Source: Pleurotus djamor
Lineage: Eukaryota > Basidiomycota > Agaricomycetes > Agaricales > Pleurotaceae
Direction: 5' to 3'
DNA: 64,000 nucleotides
NCBI GenBank assembly: GCA_029747585.1
Contig: JAPEVF010000064.1
Coordinates: 1-64,000 of the forward strand
Shown: one piece after another, positions 12,333 to 22,795 of the stretch
Position numbering within the stretch: position 1 is the first letter of the stretch
How the letters are laid out: each line of letters opens with the position of its first letter
Program-made: the position numbers and the translations under genes
Notes under the pieces: generated by a model
Database searches by the model: none
Told to the model about the DNA's origin: nothing
Seen by the model: the letters and a program-made list of their open reading frames with translations, nothing else

Positions 12333-14246
12333 TGTTGGGGAGGANGGGGGGGGGGGCAATTGAGGATCAGAGTGGAGATGAACGTGATATACTTATATAC
12401 GTACTCCTGAGACATGTCTTGAAAAGGGGAAAGCCCAGAGCGGACGGAGTGCAGACGGATGCGGGGGAGTGCGGGGTAACGCAAGATAATACCAAGTCGA
12501 GACTTCTGGGTCGGGGGTCCGTGGGATCGGATTTGGATTTCAGCCAAGGTCGATTACTGATGTCGTGCCGCTCACGAAATTTGAGGCGTACGTCGCGAGG
12601 CGGCTGGAGGCGTTAAACCAACAAATTATGATGGAGAGAGGTGCTTTAGCAGCGCGAAGAAGCCAGTGTGATGGAGAAGTCCGCTATAAAAAGAACTCTC
12701 GGTCTGTCATGCCGTCATACCATGTGATCTGGGGTAAACGAGTGCCTGACGAGATCGCCAACGATAATGGGGAAGCGATGTGTGAGGTGCTGGACCACAA
12801 ATCCCATGGTGGTAGTACCCTGGAGGAAGGTGGGAGCCCGTGTTCGAGGTGCGCTGGTCGACGTGATGTTTTGATCATTTTGAGTAGTTCTCGGTTACCC
12901 GAGGGAGTGCCGAGATATCAGCAAGATATCAGAGTCATATCAAAATAGGCGAACATGCGTCGCTCATCTGAAATTTGCGTACTTAAATGAAGAGTGGACG
13001 GAGTCGAAGGAAGCGAATGTTGGCAGGTTCATTACGCTTCGAAATCGGCGTACGGTGACGTGGTAGGACACTGACTCGAATACCTTTCTCATAGTCCAGC
13101 CACGGATGACGAGAGAGAGAATGTCGGAAACCTGGCATAAAGGGGGGGCCGACATAATAGAGGATGGGACGACTGGCAGAAGGAGCCATGGATGCGAGAA
13201 AACAGAGATGGTCGATGCAACTTGCAAGTGCAAGCAAGGTAGGTTGAGCGCCAACGGCGGTCGCTAGTATCAGAGTCCATATCGTATGTGGAATAGGCGA
13301 ACATCGCGAATGATCAGGTCTGAAGGACTGCGTGTTGATTGTCGCCAAAGGTGGATGAAAACAGCCATAGATCACTGATTTTCCGTACGAAAGTACCACA
13401 GAACCTTGTGTCCATACCCGTCGTGAATGGTTCTGACTGCGAGAAGATGGACGCGTAAGACGTACCGAGAAAACAGAATTCAGACCCCAATCTTCAATCT
13501 AACACTCCTCGCGGTGTCTATCCCGGGCCTTGAAGCTTGAAGCCTCAATTCCGACTCCAATGGCCGAGAGAAAGCGTTGAAGCTCAAGTAGCATCGAAAT
13601 AGCCCTATATATGCGGGTAACTGGACGAAAAAATTGAGCTCGACAGAAATTGAGGGAATGACTCCGTGCTTATGGGTGAGCTTAGGCGGTAACGAGCAGC
13701 GATGACGGTTTATATGGTCGTGGTCGGTGCCAATCAATCAGACCCGAGAGGGGGAGTGGATGGTGATGGTTGGGGAGAAAGAACGTGTCAAAGATCGCAA
13801 TTCGTGGTGAGAAGACCATTGTTGTCGTCGCGTGGGGTCACGGACACGTGAAACTTCCTTCTGATCACATGATCAGAGAATCCCTATGTGAGCCCCTATA
13901 CTGTCCTTGCATGGACGCATAACGGGGTACCGGTCGCGTCGCCTGAAGTGCACATCGTAACGCATCACGCGAGACTGGTTGCTTAACCAGAGCGTTGCCT
14001 CCCTCGAAATTTCCTTGAAAACACAGTCAAGCGCCGACAAAAGCAAGAAAAAGTGTCCTTTCCGGCAGGTTGTTGCCTAAAATTGTCTGTGTAACGCGAT
14101 CTTTGGCCGCGTCGCCAACGTTGAAACTAACTTTGGGCAACGCTGCGCGGCCGCTTGCCTCCCTACATGCACGGACAGTATAAAGTTACATCCATCCAAA
14201 AACATCCAAACCCCTCTAAGCCAGTGACAAGATACGCCCATGAACG
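12333..14246. other. About 1.9 kb intergenic: upstream region of the carnitine acetyltransferase
   Basis: Several short frames occur on both strands (for example 12565-12948 + and 12983-13399 -) but none shows a family motif. The stretch should contain the promoter of the carnitine acetyltransferase gene and the 3' flank of the transporter gene. It includes a CACGTG E-box at 13845-13850 and a perfect inverted repeat at 13860-13877, listed separately. Confidence 0.4.
13845..13877. promoter_or_regulatory. CACGTG E-box followed by an 8+2+8 inverted repeat
   Basis: CACGTG (13845-13850) is followed 9 bases later by TCTGATCA-CA-TGATCAGA (13860-13877), a perfect dyad. Dyads of this size often bind dimeric regulators. 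The site is about 1.5 kb upstream of the carnitine acetyltransferase start, so the link to that gene is inference. Confidence 0.3.
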
Positions 14247-17047
14247 CTATACCCGACAACCTTTTGATGGCCCGTCACACTCATCGCCCCTCTCGTCATC
14301 GCTACCCTCGTCGTCAGAGACCAATGTAGACCCTCCAGCAGACGGAGGATCGGATTCCAAGGTCGTTGATGGACTGGCGGGACTGTCTTCCAAGTTCTTA
14401 TCCGGTATCTAAGATCAGTAAATTCCAATTCACTCATGTAGCGTGTTCTGATTTTTGCAGCACAGACGTACTGGAATACGTGCGATGTACGCAAGCAACG
14501 AAGCCGTAGCCGCGAGGATAAAGACACTCCGTAGGCTCACAGCAAATGCATCCCGAGCGGATTGCTGTAGTTCTGCAGGGAGATGTTTAATCACTAGCGG
14601 TGAGTGTCGTATTTTCGTGATCATCTAGTTGGAATAATAGGGAAGTTAGACGGCGATCAAAGCAGAGGATCGGAGGTTGTCTCACCTCAAGGGCATTGTC
14701 TCCTCGTATACGTTTACTAAGCTCACGGGAGAGAACCGACTGAAACACGGCAGATGAGATCGCGAGCCCGCCAACCTGGCCTGGGGAAGGAGAGGGTCGA
14801 TGTCATTTAGGATGTCAGGAAATAGGAGCAAGGGAGTACGTACCGAGTCCTCGAAGGAGCTGGGAGAATCCAGTACCAATGGCCATTTGGTCTTCCGGTA
14901 AATTGGCCACGAGAGCGACTAGACAACCTGGTGAGAACGACGCGATCGACAAACAGGAAAGCGAGTGTAGAGTACTGACTGTACATCGTCTGAATCACAA
15001 CAGCATTCCCAAGTCCAAGGGGCATCTAAACACACAAATGAATCAGTGGTTCTCGCAGAGTCGGGAGGGATGCGTACAATTGTGAACCACTGTTGGAAGA
15101 CTCCAGAATGTTGGTTCATAGTAGCCAACGAAGTGGCGGCAAGGAAGGGCAGAAAACCGAAAATCATGTTGAGAAGCTTATACGCTCCGTATTTGCGCAT
15201 CATCCATCTACAATGGCCGGTCAGAGCTTGACAGAAAATTCACATATAAGTGCCCATACCCAGCAAATATCGATCCCGTCGATATACATACGCTGTTGGG
15301 AAGGAGATGTAAACCTAAAGCACCAAACAACGTTACACAACAGCGCGACAAGAGGCGGTGGAAAAGTGCAACTCACCAGCGACGGACGCAGAAGTCATCA
15401 TCACCGTTTGGAAGAACATTGGAAAGTGATAAGAAACGGAGAGGTTGCAAACTGCCACAAGAGCATTGCTACATCCAACGAGTACTGGGACTCGGTTCGA
15501 GAGCAATTCCATCGGAAGGACCGGTTCAATGGCGACAAAGGCTTCGACGATCAGGAAAAGAGCCAAGAATGAAACGGATAGCGACAATGCACCCCAAACT
15601 CGATAGTCAGACCACTTCCGATTCAGGATGTCAGCGTCTACATCGAGACACGGAAATGAGACGACTTACAGCAAAGTCCTGACTAAATCTTGCAGTCAAG
15701 AATAGTAGCAAGAATGTAACCTAGGTTACACATATCATGTGTGTTCTGAGCCTAAGTCGGAAAGCACTTACGGATCCCATCAAAGTTAGTATACCGCCAT
15801 AATCGATCCGTTTTAAAATCTCCTTCGGCGTCTTGCCCGAGCCCTAAACGTAGAATGGTGAGCTAGTTCCACACAATGACGTTTGGACAAGTAGACACTT
15901 ACGTTCGTTGTATAGCGGAGGTTAAATGTGATGAGAACAACGGATACGACGAAGAAAGGAACTTGAACAAGGAATGCCATGCGCCAGCCGAGCCTAGGGC
16001 GATGTCAGTCTCTAAGTGAGGTGGGGCGATTCAGTAGTCGTACCAATCGGTGATAGCACCACCAATCGGACCACCCAATCCCATGCCGAGCTATGTGATC
16101 GTGTGAGAAGGGGGCAACAAGGAGGTCGATTCAAACTTACACCATAAAATATTCCGCCGATACTCTGTACAAATCCACGCGCCTAACAGGTAAATGAACG
16201 TCAGAATGGAATCTGAGTCAGACGACGAGCTAACTGACCCTCAAGGAATACATGTCACTAGTGATGATCCTATGCTACCCATGAGCTTTGAAATCAACAA
16301 GGAAGTGAGTAGACTCACGCAGCCATTGTGAAAATCCCCCCACCGCCCAAACCAGATATCTAGGTTACGTACAAGATTAGCAGGGGAATAACTAGGATAA
16401 CGATCAATCTTACGAAACGGGCCGCGATCAGCTGCTCCATGTTCAAGGACAAGCCACATAGGAAGATACCAGTGCCGGCAAAGGCAAGGGCCGATTGGGT
16501 AGCACCTCTTCGGCCCATCGCGTTCGCTAGCCGGCCATAAAGTGGCGTGAAGGCTGTGGTAGCGAGGAGGTACCTTAATATTAAATTGAACTTTGTCAGA
16601 GAGATTGTGTATTGACTACGGGATGTACTTACGAAGTTCCCACCCATGAGGCTTGGTGGGCCTTCTGAAAATCGGAAGAGATGAATGGCAACACTAGCAA
16701 GTCAAACCAGTCAGTGCGAAATGAAAAGTGGATGGTCTGCTGTACTGACTTGTCGGGACGAGAGTGACTAGCGGCCGGGAAAATTACAAGTGAAGCTTTC
16801 AAGATGTGTGAGGGACTCACGATTTAGAGACTGGGGGTAGTGGTCAGACAGTCGTATCCACAAATGCCAAGCAGAGACGTACTGAAAGAAACTGAGCCAG
16901 CCAGATCCCAGCCAAGACTAGACGTCGAGCATCGGCTGGCATATCCAATGGCGATAGTGGTTGAGTTTTTGTTTCTTCTACATCTTGTTCATTCCGATTT
17001 GACCTAGGGATCAACGGGTCGCGTTCGGTATACGGATGGGGCGCCAT
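14247..17047 (-). CDS. MFS transporter, DHA2/vacuolar basic amino-acid (Vba/Fnx) type
   Basis: A multi-spanning proton-coupled transporter of the group that includes S. pombe Fnx1 and yeast Vba proteins, placed at the vacuole or plasma membrane. The ATG at 17047 begins a hydrophilic tail carrying ERDPLIPRS, a typical di-leucine-like vacuolar sorting context. It continues with LVLAGIWLAQFLS, ISSDFQKAHQASWVGTSYLL and the MFS signature LYGRLANAMGRRGA. Later segments include QSIGGIFYGLGMGLGGPIGG, DWLGWRMAFLVQVPFF, FLALFLIVEAFVAIEPVLP and a C-terminal acidic tail (SDDEGSDDERGD). The stop is TAG at 14247-14249. About ten short introns interrupt it. Which molecule it carries (amino acid or drug) cannot be decided here. 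Confidence 0.87.
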
Positions 17048-17806
17048 GACAAGAGAGTTGGGCTAAAGGTCGTTCATGAAGACACCCAGCAGATGGCTAT
17101 TTATACACATCGAGGGATGTGCCAAGACGCGAAGTACGTCGCAGTCCATCCATAGAAGTTGGTGAGCTTCTTCGCGCCAAGACCAGGACCCGAGTGTAAT
17201 GACTTCTGGGGGATAAAGAGGTGTGCTTCCGAAGGTGCAAGATAGAGTGAAGTTGACGTGTGGATGTAGCTTGTCTCGTGGGTAGCTATGCCATCCAATC
17301 GGGCACAAGTGAGGAAGGACCGATGCCCTTTGGCATCCTCGACGTGTACATGGCGTATTTCACGGTATGCACCAAGGAATACAGAGGTCTCCACGCATAA
17401 AAAGACGCGAAACCTTGATTGGAGTGTTCATAAGGAGTCATCAGAAGCTTAAACGACATCAAGCTTGGCAAGAAGTTGCAGTTGGGCTCGAATTGGGGAA
17501 TTCCACGGCCTTTTGAGGGTCTGATGCTTCATGACGCGTCCAGCGTCCATCATGTGGGTAGTGGTGCATCAGTGTCACTCAGCATTATAGGGCAAGGTGC
17601 AGAAGTAGTACAAGTAGAGCGCCAATTGAACAAGGCGCCAAGTCACTTCGTCCACGTGCCGTCCACGCCTTCACGTGATGCTCGCGTCACGGTTGTTGCG
17701 TGACACGCCTGGACCTCCTGCCTCTGTACCATGATATTCCCTCCCACCTAGCTCCTCACATATACGGCCCCAACCTATTGAGAAGCTGGGAACTAACCAA
17801 GTCGTT
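17048..17806. other. Divergent intergenic region, MFS transporter (-) / Rap1-like gene (+)
   Basis: About 760 bases shared by two genes transcribed outwards. It contains two CACGTG boxes close to the Rap1-like start. No gene is evident. Confidence 0.45.
17653..17677. promoter_or_regulatory. Pair of CACGTG E-boxes upstream of the Rap1-like gene
   Basis: CACGTG occurs at 17653-17658 and again at 17672-17677, about 130-155 bases before the proposed ATG at 17807. The palindromic hexamer is the core site of bHLH factors such as Cbf1/Pho4-type proteins. Confidence 0.35.
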
Positions 17807-20528
17807 ATGGCGAAAACCACTAGGCACGCTAGGAACGTTGATGCATTGGGCTCAAAACTAAATATTCGCCCACAGAGGCCGGACTGCGTTTACGCGTGAA
17901 GATGACGACCTCTTGACCAAATATATCGCGGTGCACAATCCGGGCATGCGTGGAAGGGGCGGAAACGCTCTGTACAAGCAACTTGTGGAAAATGTGCGTG
18001 TTTGGTTTTCTCGTTTATGAATCCCGCTAATACTTACGCAGGCGGGATCCAGGTGGTCCTGGAGCTCTCGACACAGTTGGCAGTCGTGGCGCGACCGATA
18101 CTGCAAGAACTCTGAATATTTCGACCCTCGTATCATCAAATACCAGAAGAAAAAGGGTATCACGGACCAGAAGAAGCCCCTGGAGTCCATGGAGGACAGT
18201 GATGCCCCGCCTCAGACAGCGACTAAGCGTTCTCGCAGTTCAGATACGTCTGACGATCCCAGACCAGCAAAGCGACGTGCTGAAGGGAACAAGAGTACCC
18301 GAAACCTACGAAAGGTCGGGGCGCTAAAGACGGATCCAGATGCTCGACCGATCAAGCAAGAAGTGACGACGGACCCGCTCCCGAAAGCCACCAAGCGCGA
18401 CGAGGAGCCTGTGGAAGAGACTAGACAAGCGACCCGCATCGCAGATGAACCGCTTGGTGAAGATGAACAGCTTCAAGCTCAGGTTGAAGCCAAACCTGAT
18501 CCAAGGTATCGTCTATTTCTTGACTTGTCTACATTCCCTGACAAACACTTAGAACAAGTCAACAATCGGTTTCAAGCCGAGAGCGTAAGGAATTTTCAGC
18601 ACCGACCCCTCCTACCCAATTTCCTGGATCGTTTGAAGCAGATGGCGACGCTGTTTCGAAGCCTAAGAACAAAATCAAAGCTCGGACTTCTGACGGTAAA
18701 ACATTCGTAACCTCACATGCTGCATCTCCCAATACCGAACGTCCTCTAGATGAACCACGTAGCGACGACGATAAGCAGATCCAAGCCCAGCTCGAAACTG
18801 AACTTCATCGAAGGTACTGTCTACTCCTCCTTGAATCGTTTACACCTGCTAAAAACATTAGAAGCAGTGGAAGGCTGTATCCAAGCCTTGAGAACATCCC
18901 TTCACCGTCTCTGCCTGTCAAGATGCCCGGATCGTTTCAAGTAGTCCCCAACACCGCTCAAAAACCCAAACCTAAAGTAAAAGTTCAAGTTAGACCAGAT
19001 GACGATGATCCATTCGCCACCTCGCCCTCTGCACCCTCCGAGGCTGATCATCCTTCAGCTTCCCGCCCCATCCCGAAAGTCACACAGCGTCCTTTTGGTG
19101 GCGTTGTGCACTATTCATCACCTCCTGCGAAAGGTCGCGAGAGTGATACGGAGTCGGATCATGATGATGGTCCTTCAAATATACCCCCTTCGTGGCCGCC
19201 CATCAGGCTTGTTCGAAAGAACGCAACACAGTCTCTGCCTAATATACCAACGGTCGAAATGGAGGTTGCTGTGACCGATGCCAGACAACAACAACACGAT
19301 CCGTCTCCCCACCATTCATCCCAGCAAGTCTTCAACAAGACTGCCCCTGCTAAACCCCTGGTGAACGCTGTCGCTTCATCTTCCAAGGTCACCCTCGATG
19401 GCCCAACGAATGAAACCCCAGGTCAATCCTTATTTATACCCGCCCTCCCCCTAAGCATCCTACTGATTACTGAGATCGACGTTTCTAGCACCCCGGCAGA
19501 ATGTTCAGTCCATTGACTTGGCAGCTATTGAGAAACAGAGACGAACGGGTCTTCGGCGACGAACCTCTAGGAAGGCCGAGCTTGCCACCAAAGACAAGCT
19601 TTCGACCAAGAATCTGGAGAAACATGGCAAGATACATAGGCAGATTGCGCATGCGAACCACCGTCACTCTATTGCTGGAACACGTCCCAATATGAAGGCA
19701 GATGATCTTCGTGTAGAGTCTCTTCGACGTCGTGCCCTCTCTTCCTCCAATTCCTCCACCTCTCTGGCGCCTGCTCCTCTGTCCCTAATCCCTGCAAAAC
19801 AAGGCGCGATCATCAGCGGGTCCACAATTTCCAGTGATGAACTAGATCTCGTTGCTACGTTGGGCGTTCAATCAGCGATATCCATCCTTGCACAAGCAAC
19901 CCATTTCAGCGAGGAGGTCGTTCGTGGGGTTTGGGAAACGACAAAAAGCCTGAAACAAAGTGAACGAGTCTTGTTGGCTATGCGGGAAGCAGCTCAGTCT
20001 GCTATGCACAAGGCGTTGTCAATGACTGATGAGGATGGCCGGAGCATGAACGTGGAGGTGGAGAGCGCGGCAGATGCCACACCCTCGAAGATGGCAATGA
20101 ACATAGTAGGTGATGACCCTGGCGATCATCCGCCAAAAGTCATACGTGGTCGACGACAATCTCCGCCGTTTATATATACCCCTACACGTCCTGGAGAACA
20201 ACCGGATTCTCCTTACGTTCCCCCTCGTTCCACACGCGCGGCCCAGGCTGCCCGACGTATTTCAAAGAGCAGGCGGTCGCTTGCCATTGAGATGGAGTCT
20301 CGGAGAGTGAGCCAAACGAACAAATCGGCGACACCGGAAGCGAACTCGGACGAGGTTCATGTTCATGACGTCTTCCGATGGGATGAAACACACGATGAGC
20401 TCTTTTTGCGGGCATGCGTAGACACGGAGGAGGAATTGGCTGAATTAGAACGACAGGTTGATGACGACAGAGTGCTTAGGGAACATCTTCTACGCGTTTT
20501 GGCTATCTCACATCCCAACAACGGATAA
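17807..20528 (+). CDS. Rap1-type Myb-domain protein, probable telomere-binding protein
   Basis: The second exon encodes a Rap1 Myb-like domain: RTAFTREDDDLLTKYIA, GRGGNALYKQLVEN and then WSSRHSWQSWRDRYCKNSEYFD with a basic tail YQKKKG. In the Rap1/TRF2-interacting family this module lies in proteins bound at telomeres. The remainder is largely disordered and rich in S, P, K and R. It carries an apparent internal duplication (two exon ends reading QLQAQVEA and QIQAQLET, each followed by a 47-48 bp intron and later PGSF), and then a helical segment (LGVQSAISILAQATHFSEEV, VWETTKSLKQ) and an acidic C-terminus. Exons 17807-17823, 17876-17993, 18042-18505, 18553-18813, 18862-19421 and 19489-20528 total 2460 bases, giving 819 residues with all phases consistent. 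The first exon is tiny and would need a weak GC donor, so the start is uncertain. No BRCT domain is seen. Confidence 0.68.
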
Positions 20529-20786
20529 GTACCACTCATACATGTACTGAGGAGTATCTCGCCAGATAATCAAGGTGGAATTAGGACGTAACCCCGTCTG
20601 ATACAAGGTCTTTCCAGCCAGAAAACTGCGGACGCTTTGTCTCCCTCGTGAAGAAGTCCCTGGCGCCGCGGATGTTTTGCTGCACGACCCTGCTGCGAGC
20701 TGTCGACCCTCAGAACTCAATGGCGGATATGCGGAGATACTACTTACTTGGTCGAATGTCTCTCATCGTCCACGACAGCTTTTCGC

Positions 20787-21508
20787 TTACTCCCCTGCTG
20801 ACTCCATATCTTGACGCCTGCGTTCGACGTAGATGAACGTCATTACGATGGCATCGGCAATATGCTCCCCCGCAGGAAAAATTTCAAGATAAGCACGTCT
20901 TCCCTTGCAGAGCCCGGGAATTGAGATCCGTTGACGGTGAAATTTTGCGATGAGTGTCCTTGGATCGTCATTGGTATAAAGCTACCCATGGGTCAAGTAC
21001 GTCATTAGCCAACGGAACTTATACGATGTTTGGGACATTGTCTTACCTGGGAAGAGTTCTTGCCCATCTTCCACCGATAGGATCTACCGTCAGGTGCTGT
21101 GAAAGTACGATAACTTGCCAGGAATTACGGTCAGATGAGTCGTAAGTACATGATATCACTGATTTATCAGACTCACCACCCCAGAAATCCAGACCGAACT
21201 AGATATTCATGTATATCTCGTTCGAAACCCCCGAATTGCAGTCTAGAATGTCCAAAACACCGCCAATGAATCCTCGCAAGCTCGCTCTGAGCTTTCGCGT
21301 GGAAGTCATCACTAAACGTAATGCGCTTCGAGTCCGAGATCAGGGAGCCAGCGAACTTGGCAAAAACCTCCAATTGCTTATCGGCCTTCGAAATTGTGGT
21401 GGTTCGGCGAGTTAGCTTCCATGGTGTGTAGACGAAATAGACCTCTTGACCCTCGTCGTTGACGAGTTTCGTGTTCAGGATGCAGTTGCGTGTGAAGTGT
21501 AGCTGCAT
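20787..21508 (-). CDS. DUF6593-family protein, copy A
   Basis: A small protein of the DUF6593 kind, frequent in mushroom-forming fungi and of unknown function. The ATG at 21508 gives MQLHFTRNCILNTKLVNDEG followed by VYTPWKLTRRTTTISKA, and later ARIHWRCFGHSRLQF with RDIHEYLV. After introns the C-terminal exon reads RRAYLEIFPAGEHIADAIVM and TFIYVERRR, ending at the TAA at 20787. The family layout is a beta-rich body with a closing hydrophobic strand next to a basic tail. The order and motifs align with copy B downstream on the same strand (TYKVQTPFKF, TLEIYPEGEH). An in-frame ATG at 21598 is possible but would add 30 residues lacking in copy B. Introns between 20850 and 21170 are only partly resolved. 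Confidence 0.72.
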
Positions 21509-22082
21509 CTTGGTACGTTGGGTGTTTGGACGGCTCAAGGCATACGTACTCTGACGTGTTGATATACCTGTCTGCACGGCTGCGGATTTGATTGACATGA
21601 ACTGACCCTTGGGAACGTTCGTCGAAGTAAGCTTCCCCCGCAGTACCCTGCGTGCGTTGGAAGATGGTGGTGGCCTTTAGAATCCTTCCGTTCGGCGCCT
21701 CAAAGGGAGAACATTTTCAACGTGCCTGAGCTGATGGTGAGTGCAACCGCGACCTGCGCAGACCCTATCGCTGCGTTGCATGCCAACAGGCTGTCAGTGG
21801 CAATGACCGAGCAGTCGCTGTTGCTCAGGGTCTTCGGATCCGACGATTTGCCTGGTGCGGGTCGATCTGATAAGGTGTGCGCCGATACAAAGTGTAGTTT
21901 GGGATCGTATGGTAACAACTAGGAGGTGACCACTACAGTGTTTATAGAGTTGGGGGAGGATAATAAAGAAAGGTAGAGTAATTTGGTTTACAGCGAGCTT
22001 CGGTTTTTTGGGTGATGAAAGGAATGTGAGTGTGAAGATTAGAGTATGGTGGGGGACGAGCCACATCGCCGAGGGGAAACGA
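21509..22082. other. Intergenic region between the two DUF6593 genes
   Basis: About 570 bases that should contain the promoter of copy A and the 3' end of copy B. No family motif is seen in the short frames. Confidence 0.4.
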
Positions 22083-22795
22083 TTAATCGGTCTCGAGACC
22101 GTACACGGGATCACCGACGCCAGCGCGAGCGTCGCGATCCCTCTCCTTCCTCAGCTTCTCGATGTAGACGAAGGACACGATAATGGTGTCCACCATGTGT
22201 TCGCCTTCTGGATATATCTCCAGAGTAGCTTTCTTTGACTTGCCGATAATTTGGACTTCTTCCGGTTCGTAACGCGCGATGGGTGTACGCGTACGATCTT
22301 GCCTAGTGAGCTGGAATACGATCGTAAGGCAACATTAGCTGAGGGATCAAATGAACAACGAACCTCTGCGTGAGAGGCGTGGATACGCCAACGATATTCT
22401 TGACCGTCCGAACCAGTGAACACGCGGTCCCTAGACAGGCGTAAGCATTCCCAACGCGCCCGAAACTAGAAGGATACGCACTTTCCTCTCCAACCCTGCT
22501 TGCCCTTGTAGAAGAATTCACTAATGGTAATATCCTTCTCTCGATATTTGAACCGCGATAGAGAAACATCACTCTTCCACTCGATTTCAGCGAGACGAAG
22601 GAGTTGTTGATTAGGGGACTCGCTCTTCTTCGCGCCATCCTCTGAGCCCACGCTGTCGGAGTGGACGACTCGATTTATGGTCGTGACTCTATCGCCGAAG
22701 AACTTGAAAGGTGTCTGAACCTTATATGTAGCTTGGCCATCCTCGTCGGTGAAGGTAGAATTGAGGGGGATGCTGTTGGTGATGAAGAACTGCAT
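22083..22795 (-). CDS. DUF6593-family protein, copy B
   Basis: A paralogue of copy A. The ATG at 22795 is the first ATG in frame and gives MQFFITNSIPLNSTFTDEDG, TYKVQTPFKFFGDRVTTINR, RLAEIEWKSDVSLSRFKYRE, then VFTGSDGQEYRWRIHASH, followed by ARYEPEEVQIIGKSKKATLE, IYPEGEHMVDTIIVSFVYIE and a basic tail, stopping at 22083. There are two to three short introns. The layout is the DUF6593 pattern of a first beta region, the [FY]-x-G-x-DGxEYRW segment and a final hydrophobic strand. Function is unknown; family members are often multicopy and lineage-specific. The stop region contains the 12-base palindrome GGTCTCGAGACC, which I regard as chance. Confidence 0.78.

Noticed and set aside
22089..22100. 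12-base palindrome GGTCTCGAGACC
   Set aside because: It lies in the last codons of a DUF6593 gene, and a single palindrome of this length is expected by chance in 64 kb.
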